Shown here: positions 53,603 to 61,792 of the stretch, piece after piece
Position numbering within the stretch: the stretch's first letter is position 1
How the letters are laid out: every line of letters begins with the position of its first letter
Source of the DNA: Noviluteimonas sp052115395
GTDB taxonomy: Bacteria; Pseudomonadota; Gammaproteobacteria; Xanthomonadales; Xanthomonadaceae
DNA length: 64,000 bases
Reading direction: 5' to 3' (one strand)
NCBI GenBank assembly: GCA_052115395.1
Contig: JBFRGO010000001.1
Position numbers and translations under genes: made by a program
The notes under the pieces: model-generated
Database searches by the model: none
What the model was told of the DNA's origin: nothing
What the model saw: the letters and a program-made list of their open reading frames with translations, nothing else

Positions 53603-54634
53603 GTGTCCTACTTCGCTCCGCTCCGCACCACCGCACTGTCGCTGGCAATCGTCCTGGCCGGCGGGTTCGCCGCGTCCGCCCACGCCGCCGACGTCACGGG
53701 CGCGGGTGCGTCCTTCGTCTATCCCATCATGTCGAAGTGGTCGGCCGATTACGCCGCCGCCACCCAGAAGAAAGTGAATTACCAGTCGATCGGTTCGGGC
53801 GGCGGTATCGCGCAGATCAAGGCCGGTACGGTGGACTTCGGTTCGTCGGATGCGCCGTTGAAGCCGGAAGAGTTGGCGAAGTTCGGGCTGGCGCAGTTTC
53901 CCTCGGTGATCGGCGGCGTGGTGCCGGTGGTCAACGTGCCGGGTGTTGCGGCCGGTGCGATGAAGCTCGACGGTCCGCTGCTGGCCGATATCTTCCTCGG
54001 CAAGGTCACGATGTGGAACGACCCGCGCATCGTCGAGATCAACGGCGGCCTGAAGTTGCCGGCGAAGAAGATCACGATCGTGCATCGCTCCGATGGTTCG
54101 GGTACGACGTTCAACTTCGTCAACTACCTGTCCAAGGTCAGCCCGGAGTGGAAGACCAAGGTCGGTGAAGGCACGGCCGTGAAGTGGCCGGGCGGCATCG
54201 GCGGCAAGGGCAACGAAGGCGTCGCTGCGTACGTCAAGCAGATCAACGGCGGCATCGGCTATGTCGAGATGTCCTACGCGTTGCAGAACAAGATGACCTA
54301 CTCGCGCATGAAGAATGCCGCGGGCAACTTCATCAACCCGAGCAACGACAGCTTCCAGGCCGCCGCCGCGAGCGCCGACTGGGCGAACGCGAAGGACTTC
54401 TACCTGGTGATGACCAACGCGCCGGGCGCGCAGTCCTGGCCGATCACCGCGACCAATTTCATCCTGATGTACAAGCAGCCGAAGAATGCGGCCGGTGCGA
54501 AGAACGCCAAGGAGTTCTTCGAGTGGGCCTACACCAATGGCGATGCGTCGGCGACGAAGCTGGACTACGTGCCGCTGCCGGATGACCTGGTGAAGCAGAT
54601 CGAGGCGTATTGGTCGACGAACCTGAAGTACTGA
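53603..54634 (+). CDS. pstS: Phosphate-binding periplasmic protein PstS
   Basis: The 343-residue solute-binding protein has a signal peptide ending SAHAAD and the phosphate-pocket motifs GAGASFVYPI, SIGSGGGIAQIKAGTVDFG, SSDAPL and HRSDGSGTTFNFV. It delivers phosphate to PstCAB. The start is GTG 53603, with AGGAG six bases upstream. A Pho box lies upstream and a terminator follows, so it is transcribed apart from pstCAB-phoU. Confidence 0.96.
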   Translation: MSYFAPLRTTALSLAIVLAGGFAASAHAADVTGAGASFVYPIMSKWSADYAAATQKKVNYQSIGSGGGIAQIKAGTVDFGSSDAPLKPEELAKFGLAQFPSVIGGVVPVVNVPGVAAGAMKLDGPLLADIFLGKVTMWNDPRIVEINGGLKLPAKKITIVHRSDGSGTTFNFVNYLSKVSPEWKTKVGEGTAVKWPGGIGGKGNEGVAAYVKQINGGIGYVEMSYALQNKMTYSRMKNAAGNFINPSNDSFQAAAASADWANAKDFYLVMTNAPGAQSWPITATNFILMYKQPKNAAGAKNAKEFFEWAYTNGDASATKLDYVPLPDDLVKQIEAYWSTNLKY

Positions 54635-54665
54635 ACAAGGTCCGACCCCTCCTCCCGGACCTTCC

Positions 54666-54696
54666 AGAACGCGGGCGCAATGCCCGCGTTCTTTTT
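54666..54696 (+). terminator. Rho-independent terminator after pstS
   Basis: An 11-bp stem AGAACGCGGGC/GCCCGCGTTCT with a 5-base loop, followed by TTTTT, lies 31 bases after the pstS stop. Confidence 0.92.
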
Positions 54697-54706
54697 GTCC
54701 GGCGCC

Positions 54707-54735
54707 CTGTCATCCGCGTGTCACGGAACTGCCAC
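54707..54735 (+). promoter_or_regulatory. Triple Pho box upstream of pstC
   Basis: CTGTCAT-CCGC-GTGTCAC-GGAA-CTGCCAC shows three 7-base half-sites at 11-base steps, directly after the pstS terminator and 12 bases before the pstC start. It gives pstCAB-phoU its own phosphate control. Confidence 0.78.
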
Positions 54736-54746
54736 ACGCTAACGCC

Positions 54747-55718
54747 ATGAATTCGATCGCCCTGCCCCTGGACCACACCGATGCGCGCTCTTCGCGCGAC
54801 GTCCGCAACGACCGCGCCTTCGCCTGGATCGTCGGCACGGCCGGTGTGTTCGTGCTCGTCGCGCTCATCGCGGCGGCCTTCTCGATGTTCTGGGGCGGCC
54901 GCCTGGCCTTCCAGACCTTCGGCCTGAAATTCCTGTGGACCGATGCCTGGGATCCGGTGAACCAGGTGTTCGGTGCGCTGGTTCCGATCTACGGCACGCT
55001 GGTCACCGCCTTCGTCGCGATGCTCATCGCCGTACCGGTGAGTTTCGGCATCGCGATGTTCCTTACCGAGATCGCGCCGAAGTGGTTGCGCGGCCCGGTC
55101 GGCGCCGGCATCGAATTGCTCGCCGGCATCCCGTCGATCATCTACGGCATGTGGGGCCTGTTCGTCCTGGTGCCCGTGCTGTCCGAACACGTCTATCCGT
55201 GGGTCGACGAACACATGGGTACGTGGCCGCTCGTCGGCCGCTTCTTCTCCGGCCCGCCGCTCGGTTTGGGCATGGGGACCGCGGGCCTGGTGCTCGCGAT
55301 CATGGTGATTCCCTTCATCGCGTCGGTCATGCGCGAAGTGTTCCTCACCGTGCCGGGGCGTTTGAAGGAATCGGCATACGCCCTCGGCGCCACGCGCTGG
55401 GAAGTGGTGTGGGACGTGGTGCTGCCCTACACGCGCTCGGCGGTCATCGGCGGCATCTTCCTCGGCCTGGGCCGCGCACTCGGCGAAACGATGGCGGTCA
55501 CCTTCGTGCTCGGCAACGCGCATGAACTCACCGCCTCGTTGCTGATGCCGGGCAACTCGATCGCCGCGACCATCGCCAACGAATTCGCCGAAGCCGATTC
55601 GGAGATGTATCGCAGCGCGCTGATCGCGCTGGGCTTCGTGTTGTTCCTGGTCACCTTCACCGTGCTGACCATCGCGCGCCTGATGCTCCGCCAGCTCTCG
55701 CGCAAGGAAGGCAACTGA
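54747..55718 (+). CDS. pstC: Phosphate ABC transporter permease PstC
   Basis: A 323-residue inner-membrane permease with six membrane segments. PstC features include AVPVSFGIAMFLTEIAP, GIPSIIYGMWGLF and the ABC contact loop ESAYALGATRWEVVWDV. With PstA it forms the channel. It ends one base into the pstA start (TGATG). The Pho box is immediately upstream. Confidence 0.96.
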   Translation: MNSIALPLDHTDARSSRDVRNDRAFAWIVGTAGVFVLVALIAAAFSMFWGGRLAFQTFGLKFLWTDAWDPVNQVFGALVPIYGTLVTAFVAMLIAVPVSFGIAMFLTEIAPKWLRGPVGAGIELLAGIPSIIYGMWGLFVLVPVLSEHVYPWVDEHMGTWPLVGRFFSGPPLGLGMGTAGLVLAIMVIPFIASVMREVFLTVPGRLKESAYALGATRWEVVWDVVLPYTRSAVIGGIFLGLGRALGETMAVTFVLGNAHELTASLLMPGNSIAATIANEFAEADSEMYRSALIALGFVLFLVTFTVLTIARLMLRQLSRKEGN

Positions 55719-56584
55719 TGGCCAGCATGGAAGCCCTCTACAAGTTCCGTCGCGCGAAGAACCTCGTCGCGCAGGTGCTCGCCACCTTCGCGACGATCTT
55801 CGGCCTGTTCTGGCTGGCGTGGATCGTGTGGACGACGCTGACCAACGGCATCGCCGCACTCGACCTCGACCTCTTCACCAAGATGACGCCCCCGCCGGGC
55901 GACGACGGCGGCCTGCTCAACGCGATCTTCGGCAGCGTGGCGATGAGCCTGCTCGGCGTGTTGTTCGGTGCGCCGATCGGCGTGCTCGCCGGTACCTACC
56001 TCGCCGAGTTCGCCCGCACGCGCTTCACCGCGCGCCTGGGCGAAACGATCCGCTTCGTCAACGACATCCTGCTGTCGGCGCCGTCGATCGTGCTGGGCCT
56101 GTTCGTGTACACGCTCGTCGTCGCGCCGATGGGGCACTTCTCCGCGCTGGCCGGTGCGATCGCGCTCGCCTTCATCGTGCTGCCGGTCGTGGTGCGCACC
56201 ACCGACGAAATGCTGCGCCTGGTGCCCGCGCAAATGCGCGAAGCCGCGCTCTCGCTCGGCGTGCCGCAGTGGAAGGTGACCGTGCAGGTGCTCTATCGCG
56301 CCTCGTTGCCGGGCATCGTCACGGGCATCCTGCTCGCCCTGGCCCGCATCTCCGGCGAAACCGCGCCGCTGCTGTTCACCGCGCTCAACAACCAGTACTG
56401 GACCACCGACCTCTCGCAGCCCATGGCCAACGTGCCGGTCGTGATCTTCCAGTACGCCATGAGCCCCTTCGAAGCGTGGCACACGCTCGCCTGGGCCGGC
56501 GCCTTCGTGCTGACGGTGTTCGTCCTGCTCGTTTCCCTTGCCGCCCGCGCGATCGTCTCCCGTTCGCGCATGGTCCACGACTGA
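55718..56584 (+). CDS. pstA: Phosphate ABC transporter permease PstA
   Basis: The 288-residue partner permease has six membrane segments and the loop REAALSLGVPQWKVTVQV that contacts PstB, plus LLGVLFGAPIGVLAGTYLAE and APSIVLGLFVYTL. It overlaps pstC by one base and precedes pstB by 10 bases. Confidence 0.96.
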   Translation: MASMEALYKFRRAKNLVAQVLATFATIFGLFWLAWIVWTTLTNGIAALDLDLFTKMTPPPGDDGGLLNAIFGSVAMSLLGVLFGAPIGVLAGTYLAEFARTRFTARLGETIRFVNDILLSAPSIVLGLFVYTLVVAPMGHFSALAGAIALAFIVLPVVVRTTDEMLRLVPAQMREAALSLGVPQWKVTVQVLYRASLPGIVTGILLALARISGETAPLLFTALNNQYWTTDLSQPMANVPVVIFQYAMSPFEAWHTLAWAGAFVLTVFVLLVSLAARAIVSRSRMVHD

Positions 56585-56594
56585 TCTTCCCCTT

Positions 56595-57437
56595 ATGACG
56601 CTCCTCCAGCGGATCCCGGACATGAACGACGCACGCATCGCCGTCGCCACCCCGCAACGCGACAACACCCTGGCGACGATCTCGCCGATCAAGCTCGCCG
56701 CGCGTGGTTTGAACTTCCACTACGACAAATTCCACGCGGTGAAGAACATCCACCTCGAGGTCCCCGAGAATCGCGTGACCGCGCTGATCGGGCCGTCGGG
56801 CTGCGGCAAGTCGACGCTGCTGCGCATCTTCAACCGCATCTACGCGCTGTATCCGAAGCAGACCGCGACGGGCGAAGTGCTGCTGGACGGGCAGAACGTG
56901 CTCGACCCGAAGTACCCGCTCAACCGCCTGCGCAGCAAGGTCGGCATGGTGTTCCAGAAGCCCGTGCCGTTCCCGATGACGATCTACGAGAACGTCGCCT
57001 ACGGCATCCGCCACCACGAACGCCTGTCGAAGTCCGACATGGACGCGCGGGTCGAGGAAGCGCTGCGCCAGGCCGCGCTGTGGGACGAGGTGAAAGACAA
57101 GTTGAAGCAGAGCGCGCTAGGCCTGTCCGGCGGCCAGCAGCAGCGCCTGTGCATCGCGCGCGCCGTGGCCCTGCGCCCCGATGTGTTGCTGCTCGACGAG
57201 CCGACGTCCGCGCTCGACCCGATTTCCACCAGCCGCATCGAACAGCTGGTGGAAGAACTCAAGCAGCGCTACACCATCCTCATCGTGACCCACAACATGC
57301 AGCAGGCCGCGCGCGTTTCGGACTACACCGCCTTCATGTACCTGGGCGACCTGATCGAACACGACACGACGGAAGTCATCTTCTCCAACCCCTCGAAGCA
57401 ACAGACCGAGGACTACATCACGGGGCGTTTCGGATGA
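56595..57437 (+). CDS. pstB: Phosphate ABC transporter ATPase PstB
   Basis: The ATPase has Walker A GPSGCGKSTLLRIFNR, Q-loop MVFQKPVPFPMTIYENV, signature LSGGQQQRLCIARA and Walker B LLLDEPTSALDP. ATG 56595 (MTLLQRIPD) gives 280 residues; ATG 56622 (MNDARIAV) gives 271 and is also possible. It overlaps phoU by four bases. Confidence 0.96.
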   Translation: MTLLQRIPDMNDARIAVATPQRDNTLATISPIKLAARGLNFHYDKFHAVKNIHLEVPENRVTALIGPSGCGKSTLLRIFNRIYALYPKQTATGEVLLDGQNVLDPKYPLNRLRSKVGMVFQKPVPFPMTIYENVAYGIRHHERLSKSDMDARVEEALRQAALWDEVKDKLKQSALGLSGGQQQRLCIARAVALRPDVLLLDEPTSALDPISTSRIEQLVEELKQRYTILIVTHNMQQAARVSDYTAFMYLGDLIEHDTTEVIFSNPSKQQTEDYITGRFG

Positions 57438-58129
57438 ACCAGGTCCACGACCACATCGTCAAGAGCTACGACGAAGAACAACGCCGCCTGCTCGACGAAA
57501 TCGTGCGCATGGGCACGATGGCCGCGGCGCAGCTGGAAGCCGCGCTCGACGTGGTGGAACGCCGCGACGACAAGGCCGCCGAACGCATCGTCGCCAACGA
57601 CGAAGCGATCGACGCCATCGAGCGCGAAATCGACCACGGCGTGATGAAGCTCGCGCTGCGCGGGCCGATGGCGCGCGACCTGCGCACGATCCTCGCCGCG
57701 CTCAAGGTCTCCTCCGATATCGAACGCATCGGCGACTACGCCGCCAACGTCGCCAAGCGCTCGTGCGCGCTGAACCTCTCGCCGCCGCTGCCGCATACCC
57801 GCGGGCTGGATGCACTCGGCCGCTTGGCGCTGGAACAAGTGCGCGATGTCATCGTCGCCTACCGCGACAGCGACAGCGACGCCGCCCAGCGCGTCCGCAA
57901 CCGCGACGCCGAACTGGATACGCAGTACACCGGCCTGTTCCGCGAACTGCTGACCTACATGATGGAAGACGCGCGCGCGATCACCCCGTGCACGCACCTG
58001 CTGTTCATGGCGAAGAACCTGGAACGCATCGGCGACCACGCGACCAACATCGCCGAGAACATCTGGTTCCTGGTGCATGGCGAAGAACCGCTGCCGCCGC
58101 GGGAAAAGCGCGACGCCACGAATAGCTGA
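57434..58129 (+). CDS. phoU: Phosphate signalling protein PhoU
   Basis: PhoU is a two-repeat helical bundle that links PstSCAB activity to PhoR, silencing the Pho regulon when phosphate is plentiful. The 231-residue protein shows ERIGDYAANVAKR and ERIGDHATNIAENIWFLV, the paired E-x-I-G-D metal/contact motifs, and DDKAAERIVANDEAID. The ATG overlaps the pstB stop (ATGA). It ends the pstCAB-phoU operon, followed by the repeat at 58138. Confidence 0.96.
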   Translation: MNQVHDHIVKSYDEEQRRLLDEIVRMGTMAAAQLEAALDVVERRDDKAAERIVANDEAIDAIEREIDHGVMKLALRGPMARDLRTILAALKVSSDIERIGDYAANVAKRSCALNLSPPLPHTRGLDALGRLALEQVRDVIVAYRDSDSDAAQRVRNRDAELDTQYTGLFRELLTYMMEDARAITPCTHLLFMAKNLERIGDHATNIAENIWFLVHGEEPLPPREKRDATNS

Positions 58130-58137
58130 GGGAAAAG

Positions 58138-58214
58138 AGCGGGAATGGGGAATAGGGAATGGGGAATAGGAAGGCGCTCCTTATTCCCCATTCCCCATTC
58201 CCCATTCCCGCCTT
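58138..58214. repeat. GGGAAT-rich inverted repeat, copy 2
   Basis: GCGGGAATGGGGAATAGGG (5' arm to about 58171) pairs with CCTTATTCCCCATTCC and following repeats to CCCGCCTTTT. It has the same unit, organisation and 3' flank as the copy at 53404. It lies between phoU and the bufferin-type operon and may end the phoU transcript. No gene fits in 58130-58312. Confidence 0.85.
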
Positions 58215-58312
58215 TTGCATCCGTCGCCCATCCCCCTGCGTATCTCCCCCGAGCTCAGGCATCATTGCCCGCCTGCTCGCCCCTGCGGCCAAGCCGCGTC
58301 ATGGAGATGCGT

Positions 58313-58765
58313 ATGTCCAGCAAGATCAAATCCCCCCTGGCCCTGAGTGCCGCGCTCGCAGGTGGACTGGTGCTGACCGGTTCGGCGTTCGCGATGCAGC
58401 CGCTGTCGAGCGGCTACATGGCCTCGGACTCGGCCGTCGCCGAAGGCTCGTGCGGCGCCGAACACAAGGCCGCCGAAGCGAAGAAGACCGCCGACACCGG
58501 CATGAAGGCCGAAGGCGGCATGAAGGCCGAAGAAGGCAAGTGCGGCGTGGCGAAGATGGACAGCGACAAGGACGGCAAGGTCTCTAAGGCCGAGTTCGCC
58601 GCCGCGCACGACAACGACGACAGCAAGTTCGCCTCGCACGACACCAACAGCGACGGCTTCATCACCGCCGACGAAATGGAAGCCCACATGGGCGGCTCCG
58701 GCGGCGCGGGCAAGATGATGGAAGAAGGCAAGTGCGGCGAAGGGAAGTGCGGCGCCAGCGCGTAA
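58313..58765 (+). CDS. EF-hand-containing bufferin-type RiPP precursor (BufA-like)
   Basis: A 150-residue exported protein. A signal peptide (1-27) ends in GSAFA. Cysteines occur only in EG-x-CG motifs: EGSCG (44-48), EGKCG (74-78), EGKCG (138-142) and EGKCG (143-147). Between the second and third motifs lie two canonical 12-residue EF-hand loops, DSDKDGKVSKAE (83-94) and DTNSDGFITADE (110-121). Bufferin precursors are known to carry EGKCG cores that an MNIO enzyme turns into thiooxazoles to bind copper. The signal peptide, the motifs and the adjacent MNIO and DUF2063 genes make this a likely substrate. ATG 58313 has GGAG upstream; ATG 58301 is an alternative. The EF-hand fusion is the unusual part. 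Confidence 0.85.
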   Translation: MSSKIKSPLALSAALAGGLVLTGSAFAMQPLSSGYMASDSAVAEGSCGAEHKAAEAKKTADTGMKAEGGMKAEEGKCGVAKMDSDKDGKVSKAEFAAAHDNDDSKFASHDTNSDGFITADEMEAHMGGSGGAGKMMEEGKCGEGKCGASA

Positions 58766-58772
58766 TCGGCTG

Positions 58773-59591
58773 ATGGCACTGCCTGCCGCATCCGCGGGGC
58801 TCGGCCTGCGGCGCGCCCTGATGGGCGCGCTGCAGGACGCGCCGATGGACGCGTTCGATTTCCTCGAATGCGCGCCGGAGAACTGGATCGGCGTGGGCGG
58901 GCGATTGGGCGATGGGTTCGCTTCGCTCGCGTCGCGGCATCCGATCACGTGTCATGGGTTGTCGCTGTCCCTGGGCGGGCCCTCGCCACTCGACGCCGGC
59001 TTCGTCGATCGCGTCGGCACGTTCCTCGACCGCCACGCCATCGCGCACTACAGCGAACACCTGAGCTATTGCAGCGACGACGGCCAGTTGTACGACCTGC
59101 TACCGATTCCGTTCACGGATGTCGCCGTGCAACACGTCGCCGACCGCATTCGCAACGTGCAGGATCGCCTCGGCCGCCGCATCGCGATCGAAAACGTCAG
59201 CTACTACGCAGCCCCGCATCGCGCACTCGACGAAGCGGACTTCGTCAACGCCGTCCTCGATGCCGCCGACTGCGACCTGCTGCTCGACGTCAACAACGTC
59301 TACGTCAACGCGATCAACCACGGCTACGACGCACGCGCCTTCCTCGCGGCGATGCCGACGGAACGCGTCACGCAGTACCACATCGCCGGGCATTACGACG
59401 AAGCGCACGACCTGAAGATCGACACGCACGGCGCGCCGGTGAAAGACGATGTGTGGGCGCTGCTCGATCACGCGTATGCCTTGCACGGCGTGCGGCCGAC
59501 GCTGCTGGAACGCGACTTCAACTTCCCCGCGTTCGACGTGTTGCTCGCGGAAGTCGAGCGGATCCGCGAGATCCAACGCCGCCATGTCTGA
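58773..59591 (+). CDS. bufB: MNIO (DUF692) multinuclear iron oxidative enzyme, BufB-like
   Basis: A 272-residue TIM-barrel enzyme of the DUF692/MbnB/BufB family. Candidate iron ligands stand in APENW (E36), CHGLSLSLG (H61), YSEHLSY (H96), AIENVSYY (E140), LDVNNVYVN (D172, N175), YHIAGHYDE (H203, H207, D209), IDTHG (D217, H219) and LLERDFN (E246). The family oxidises cysteine or asparagine side chains of ribosomal peptides. It starts 7 bases after the precursor and overlaps bufC by eight bases, so a coupled operon is clear. Confidence 0.93.
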   Translation: MALPAASAGLGLRRALMGALQDAPMDAFDFLECAPENWIGVGGRLGDGFASLASRHPITCHGLSLSLGGPSPLDAGFVDRVGTFLDRHAIAHYSEHLSYCSDDGQLYDLLPIPFTDVAVQHVADRIRNVQDRLGRRIAIENVSYYAAPHRALDEADFVNAVLDAADCDLLLDVNNVYVNAINHGYDARAFLAAMPTERVTQYHIAGHYDEAHDLKIDTHGAPVKDDVWALLDHAYALHGVRPTLLERDFNFPAFDVLLAEVERIREIQRRHV

Positions 59592-60321
59592 CGCATTGCG
59601 GGAACAGCAGCTCGCTTTCGCGGCGCACGTGCGCGACCCCGCGAACAACCCCGCGCCCGACGGCATCGAAGACCGGCGCATGGCGATTTACCGGGACCTG
59701 TTCTTCAACAGCCTCCAGGGTCTGCTGGCGTCCAACTTCCCGGTGATCCGGAAGACGCTCGGCGACGACGCCTGGCGCGCACTCGCTCGCGAGTTCTATG
59801 CAACCCATCGCGCGCAAACGCCGCTGTTCACCGAAGTCGGTAACGAATTCGTACAGTGGCTGTCGCCGCGAGACGGCTGGCTCCCCGAACTCGCGCACTA
59901 CGAATACGCCGAACTGGCGCTGTCGATCTCCGACCCACCGATGCCCCCGCACGACCCGTACGGCGATCTCCTCGACGCCATCCCCGTCGCCTCCCCGAAC
60001 GCCTGGCCCCTCGCCTACACCTGGCCCGTCCATCGCATCGGCCCCGGCTTCCAACCCGAGGCGCGGCCGGCAGAACCCACCCTCCTCCTGCTCCATCGCG
60101 ACCCGGCGGGCGACGTCCACTTCTCCACGCTCTCGCCGGTCACCTTCGCCCTGCTCGCGATGATCGACGCCAATGCGAGCGAAAGCGGCCGCGGCCTCCT
60201 GCAAACCCTCGCCACGCAAGCCCAGCCACCCGATCCGGCCGCTTTCCTGCAAGGCGGCGAAACCACCCTCCGCGACCTCCAGACCCAAGGCGTGCTGCTG
60301 GGAACCGTGCCGCGCTGCTAG
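59584..60321 (+). CDS. bufC: DUF2063 protein, BufC-like MNIO partner
   Basis: A 245-residue protein with the DUF2063 N-terminal domain: LREQQLAFAAHVRDP, RRMAIYRDLFFNSLQGLLAS and NFPVIRKTLGDDAWRALARE. The second half is the usual substrate-binding or recognition domain of HvfC/BufC. In bufferin systems it forms a complex with the MNIO enzyme and guides the precursor. It overlaps bufB by eight bases and ends 9 bases before rnt. Confidence 0.92.
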   Translation: MSDALREQQLAFAAHVRDPANNPAPDGIEDRRMAIYRDLFFNSLQGLLASNFPVIRKTLGDDAWRALAREFYATHRAQTPLFTEVGNEFVQWLSPRDGWLPELAHYEYAELALSISDPPMPPHDPYGDLLDAIPVASPNAWPLAYTWPVHRIGPGFQPEARPAEPTLLLLHRDPAGDVHFSTLSPVTFALLAMIDANASESGRGLLQTLATQAQPPDPAAFLQGGETTLRDLQTQGVLLGTVPRC

Positions 60322-60330
60322 GCTGTCGCG

Positions 60331-61002
60331 ATGACGCAGTCCGACACCCCGCCCGCCACCGAACCCGGCAGCGAGACGCCCACCTTCCGCCGCATGTCCG
60401 ATCGCTTCCGCGGCTACCTGCCCGTGGTCGTCGACGTCGAAACCGGCGGCTTCGACTGGCAGAAGCACGCGCTGCTGGAAATGGCCGTCATCCCGATCGA
60501 CCTCGACGCCCAGGGCCGCTACATCCCCGGCGAAGTCGCGAGCTCCCACTTCATCCCCGCCCCCGGCCTGGCGATCGATCCCAAGTCGCTCGAAATCACC
60601 GGCATCGTCCTCGACCACCCCTTCCGCTTCGCCAAACACGAGAAAGAAGGCCTCGACCACGTCTTCGCCGCCGTGCGCGCCGCCGTGCGCAAACACAACT
60701 GCCAGCGCGCGATCCTCGTCGGCCACAACGCCCACTTCGACCTCAACTTCCTCAACGCCGCCGTCGCCCGCGTGCAACACAAGCGCAACCCCTTCCACCC
60801 CTTCAGCGTGTTCGACACCGTGACCCTGGGTGGCGTGGCGTTCGGTCAGACCGTGCTCGCGCGCGCGGTGCAGGCCGCGGGGATGGAATGGAACGGCGAG
60901 GAAGCGCACTCGGCGGTTTACGACGCGGAGAAGACCGCGGCGTTGTTCTGCAGCGTGGCGAACAAGTGGGGGATCGGCATGGGGCAAGGCGCCCGTGAAT
61001 GA
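60331..61002 (+). CDS. rnt: Ribonuclease T
   Basis: RNase T is a DEDDh exonuclease that trims the 3' ends of tRNA and other stable RNA. The 223-residue protein has VVVDVETGGFDWQKHALLEM (DE), VGHNAHFDLNFLNAA (D) and a final H-x4-D in AHSAVYDAEKTA. It starts 9 bases after bufC and overlaps the next gene by eight bases, so part of its transcription may come from the buf operon. Confidence 0.95.
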   Translation: MTQSDTPPATEPGSETPTFRRMSDRFRGYLPVVVDVETGGFDWQKHALLEMAVIPIDLDAQGRYIPGEVASSHFIPAPGLAIDPKSLEITGIVLDHPFRFAKHEKEGLDHVFAAVRAAVRKHNCQRAILVGHNAHFDLNFLNAAVARVQHKRNPFHPFSVFDTVTLGGVAFGQTVLARAVQAAGMEWNGEEAHSAVYDAEKTAALFCSVANKWGIGMGQGARE

Positions 61003-61444
61003 CACCGTCGCCATCGCGGACCAGTCCCAAGCGTTCGAGATGGTGATCTGCCGGCATGGCTTCACTGCGTACATGCGCGATTACGATATTGTCGCCGCAC
61101 AGTACGAAGGAACGCGCCTGGTCGGGCAACGCTTGTATCGATTCGTCGGTTGCGTTTCTGCCTCTGTCGAGACGCGAGTCGATGCGTCGGAGTATGCGAA
61201 CTTGTCGGCCGTGGATGTGCGACAAGTGTCGTCCGGAAGCGATGGATTCGATTGGAGCGTGGGGTCATCGACCGCCCATTCTGGAATCAGCCTCGTCGAA
61301 GACGACGACCTGCGGCGATGGGAAGCGCGGCTCGGCAGGACACTGCACAAGGCAGTCCTGGCGACCGAGGCTTATCGCCTGGAACTCGTGTTCGTTGCGC
61401 TCGCTACCGAGATGGGCAATGGCGCGCCTCCTCACGACCGCTGA
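60995..61444 (+). CDS. Unknown protein, possibly YxiG-like
   Basis: A 149-residue cytoplasmic protein (start GTG 60995; a later ATG near 61040 is possible). The pattern CRHGFTAYMRDYDIV, LYRFVGCVSASVETRV, DDLRRWEARLGR and TEAYRLELVFVALATEMG looks like the YxiG-like family I recall, of unknown function. The match is from memory and not certain. It overlaps rnt by eight bases. The two coding strands converge on 61445-61495. Confidence 0.65.
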   Translation: MNDTVAIADQSQAFEMVICRHGFTAYMRDYDIVAAQYEGTRLVGQRLYRFVGCVSASVETRVDASEYANLSAVDVRQVSSGSDGFDWSVGSSTAHSGISLVEDDDLRRWEARLGRTLHKAVLATEAYRLELVFVALATEMGNGAPPHDR

Positions 61445-61495
61445 GAGATCGCCTCCGACTGGTCCGAATCGCTTCTAAGCCGACTTCGCGGAACC

Positions 61496-61792
61496 TTACC
61501 GGCTGAAGAACCACACCAGCCACACGACGAGCATCCCGACCAACCCGGCGATCTCTGTCGCGAAATAGGCGCGGATCAACCTTCGGTCAGCGCGCTCCAG
61601 ACGCCACGAATCCCAAAACAAGCGCGTCGGAAGAATGCCCGAGTAGAAGAACCTCGGCGGCCTGCCCGCCTCTTCGTATTGGCCGGTCCGATGCAGCCAC
61701 GAAATGACCCGATTGCGCAGCACGATCGAGGCGAGCACGAACACGCCGACGACGCAGAACGCAACTTCCAGCGACGGGGTCAACCCCTTCAT
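61496..61792 (-). CDS. Small membrane protein of unknown function
   Basis: A 98-residue protein with two hydrophobic helices, about residues 8-26 (VAFCVVGVFVLASIVL) and 78-95 (IAGLVGMLVVWLVWFF), with a charged loop between containing RPPRFFYSGILPTRLFWDSW. I do not recognise it. The start is ATG 61792, overlapping the previous stop (ATGA). It is the last gene of an rlmB-led group on the minus strand. Confidence 0.7.
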   Translation of the reverse strand: MKGLTPSLEVAFCVVGVFVLASIVLRNRVISWLHRTGQYEEAGRPPRFFYSGILPTRLFWDSWRLERADRRLIRAYFATEIAGLVGMLVVWLVWFFSR

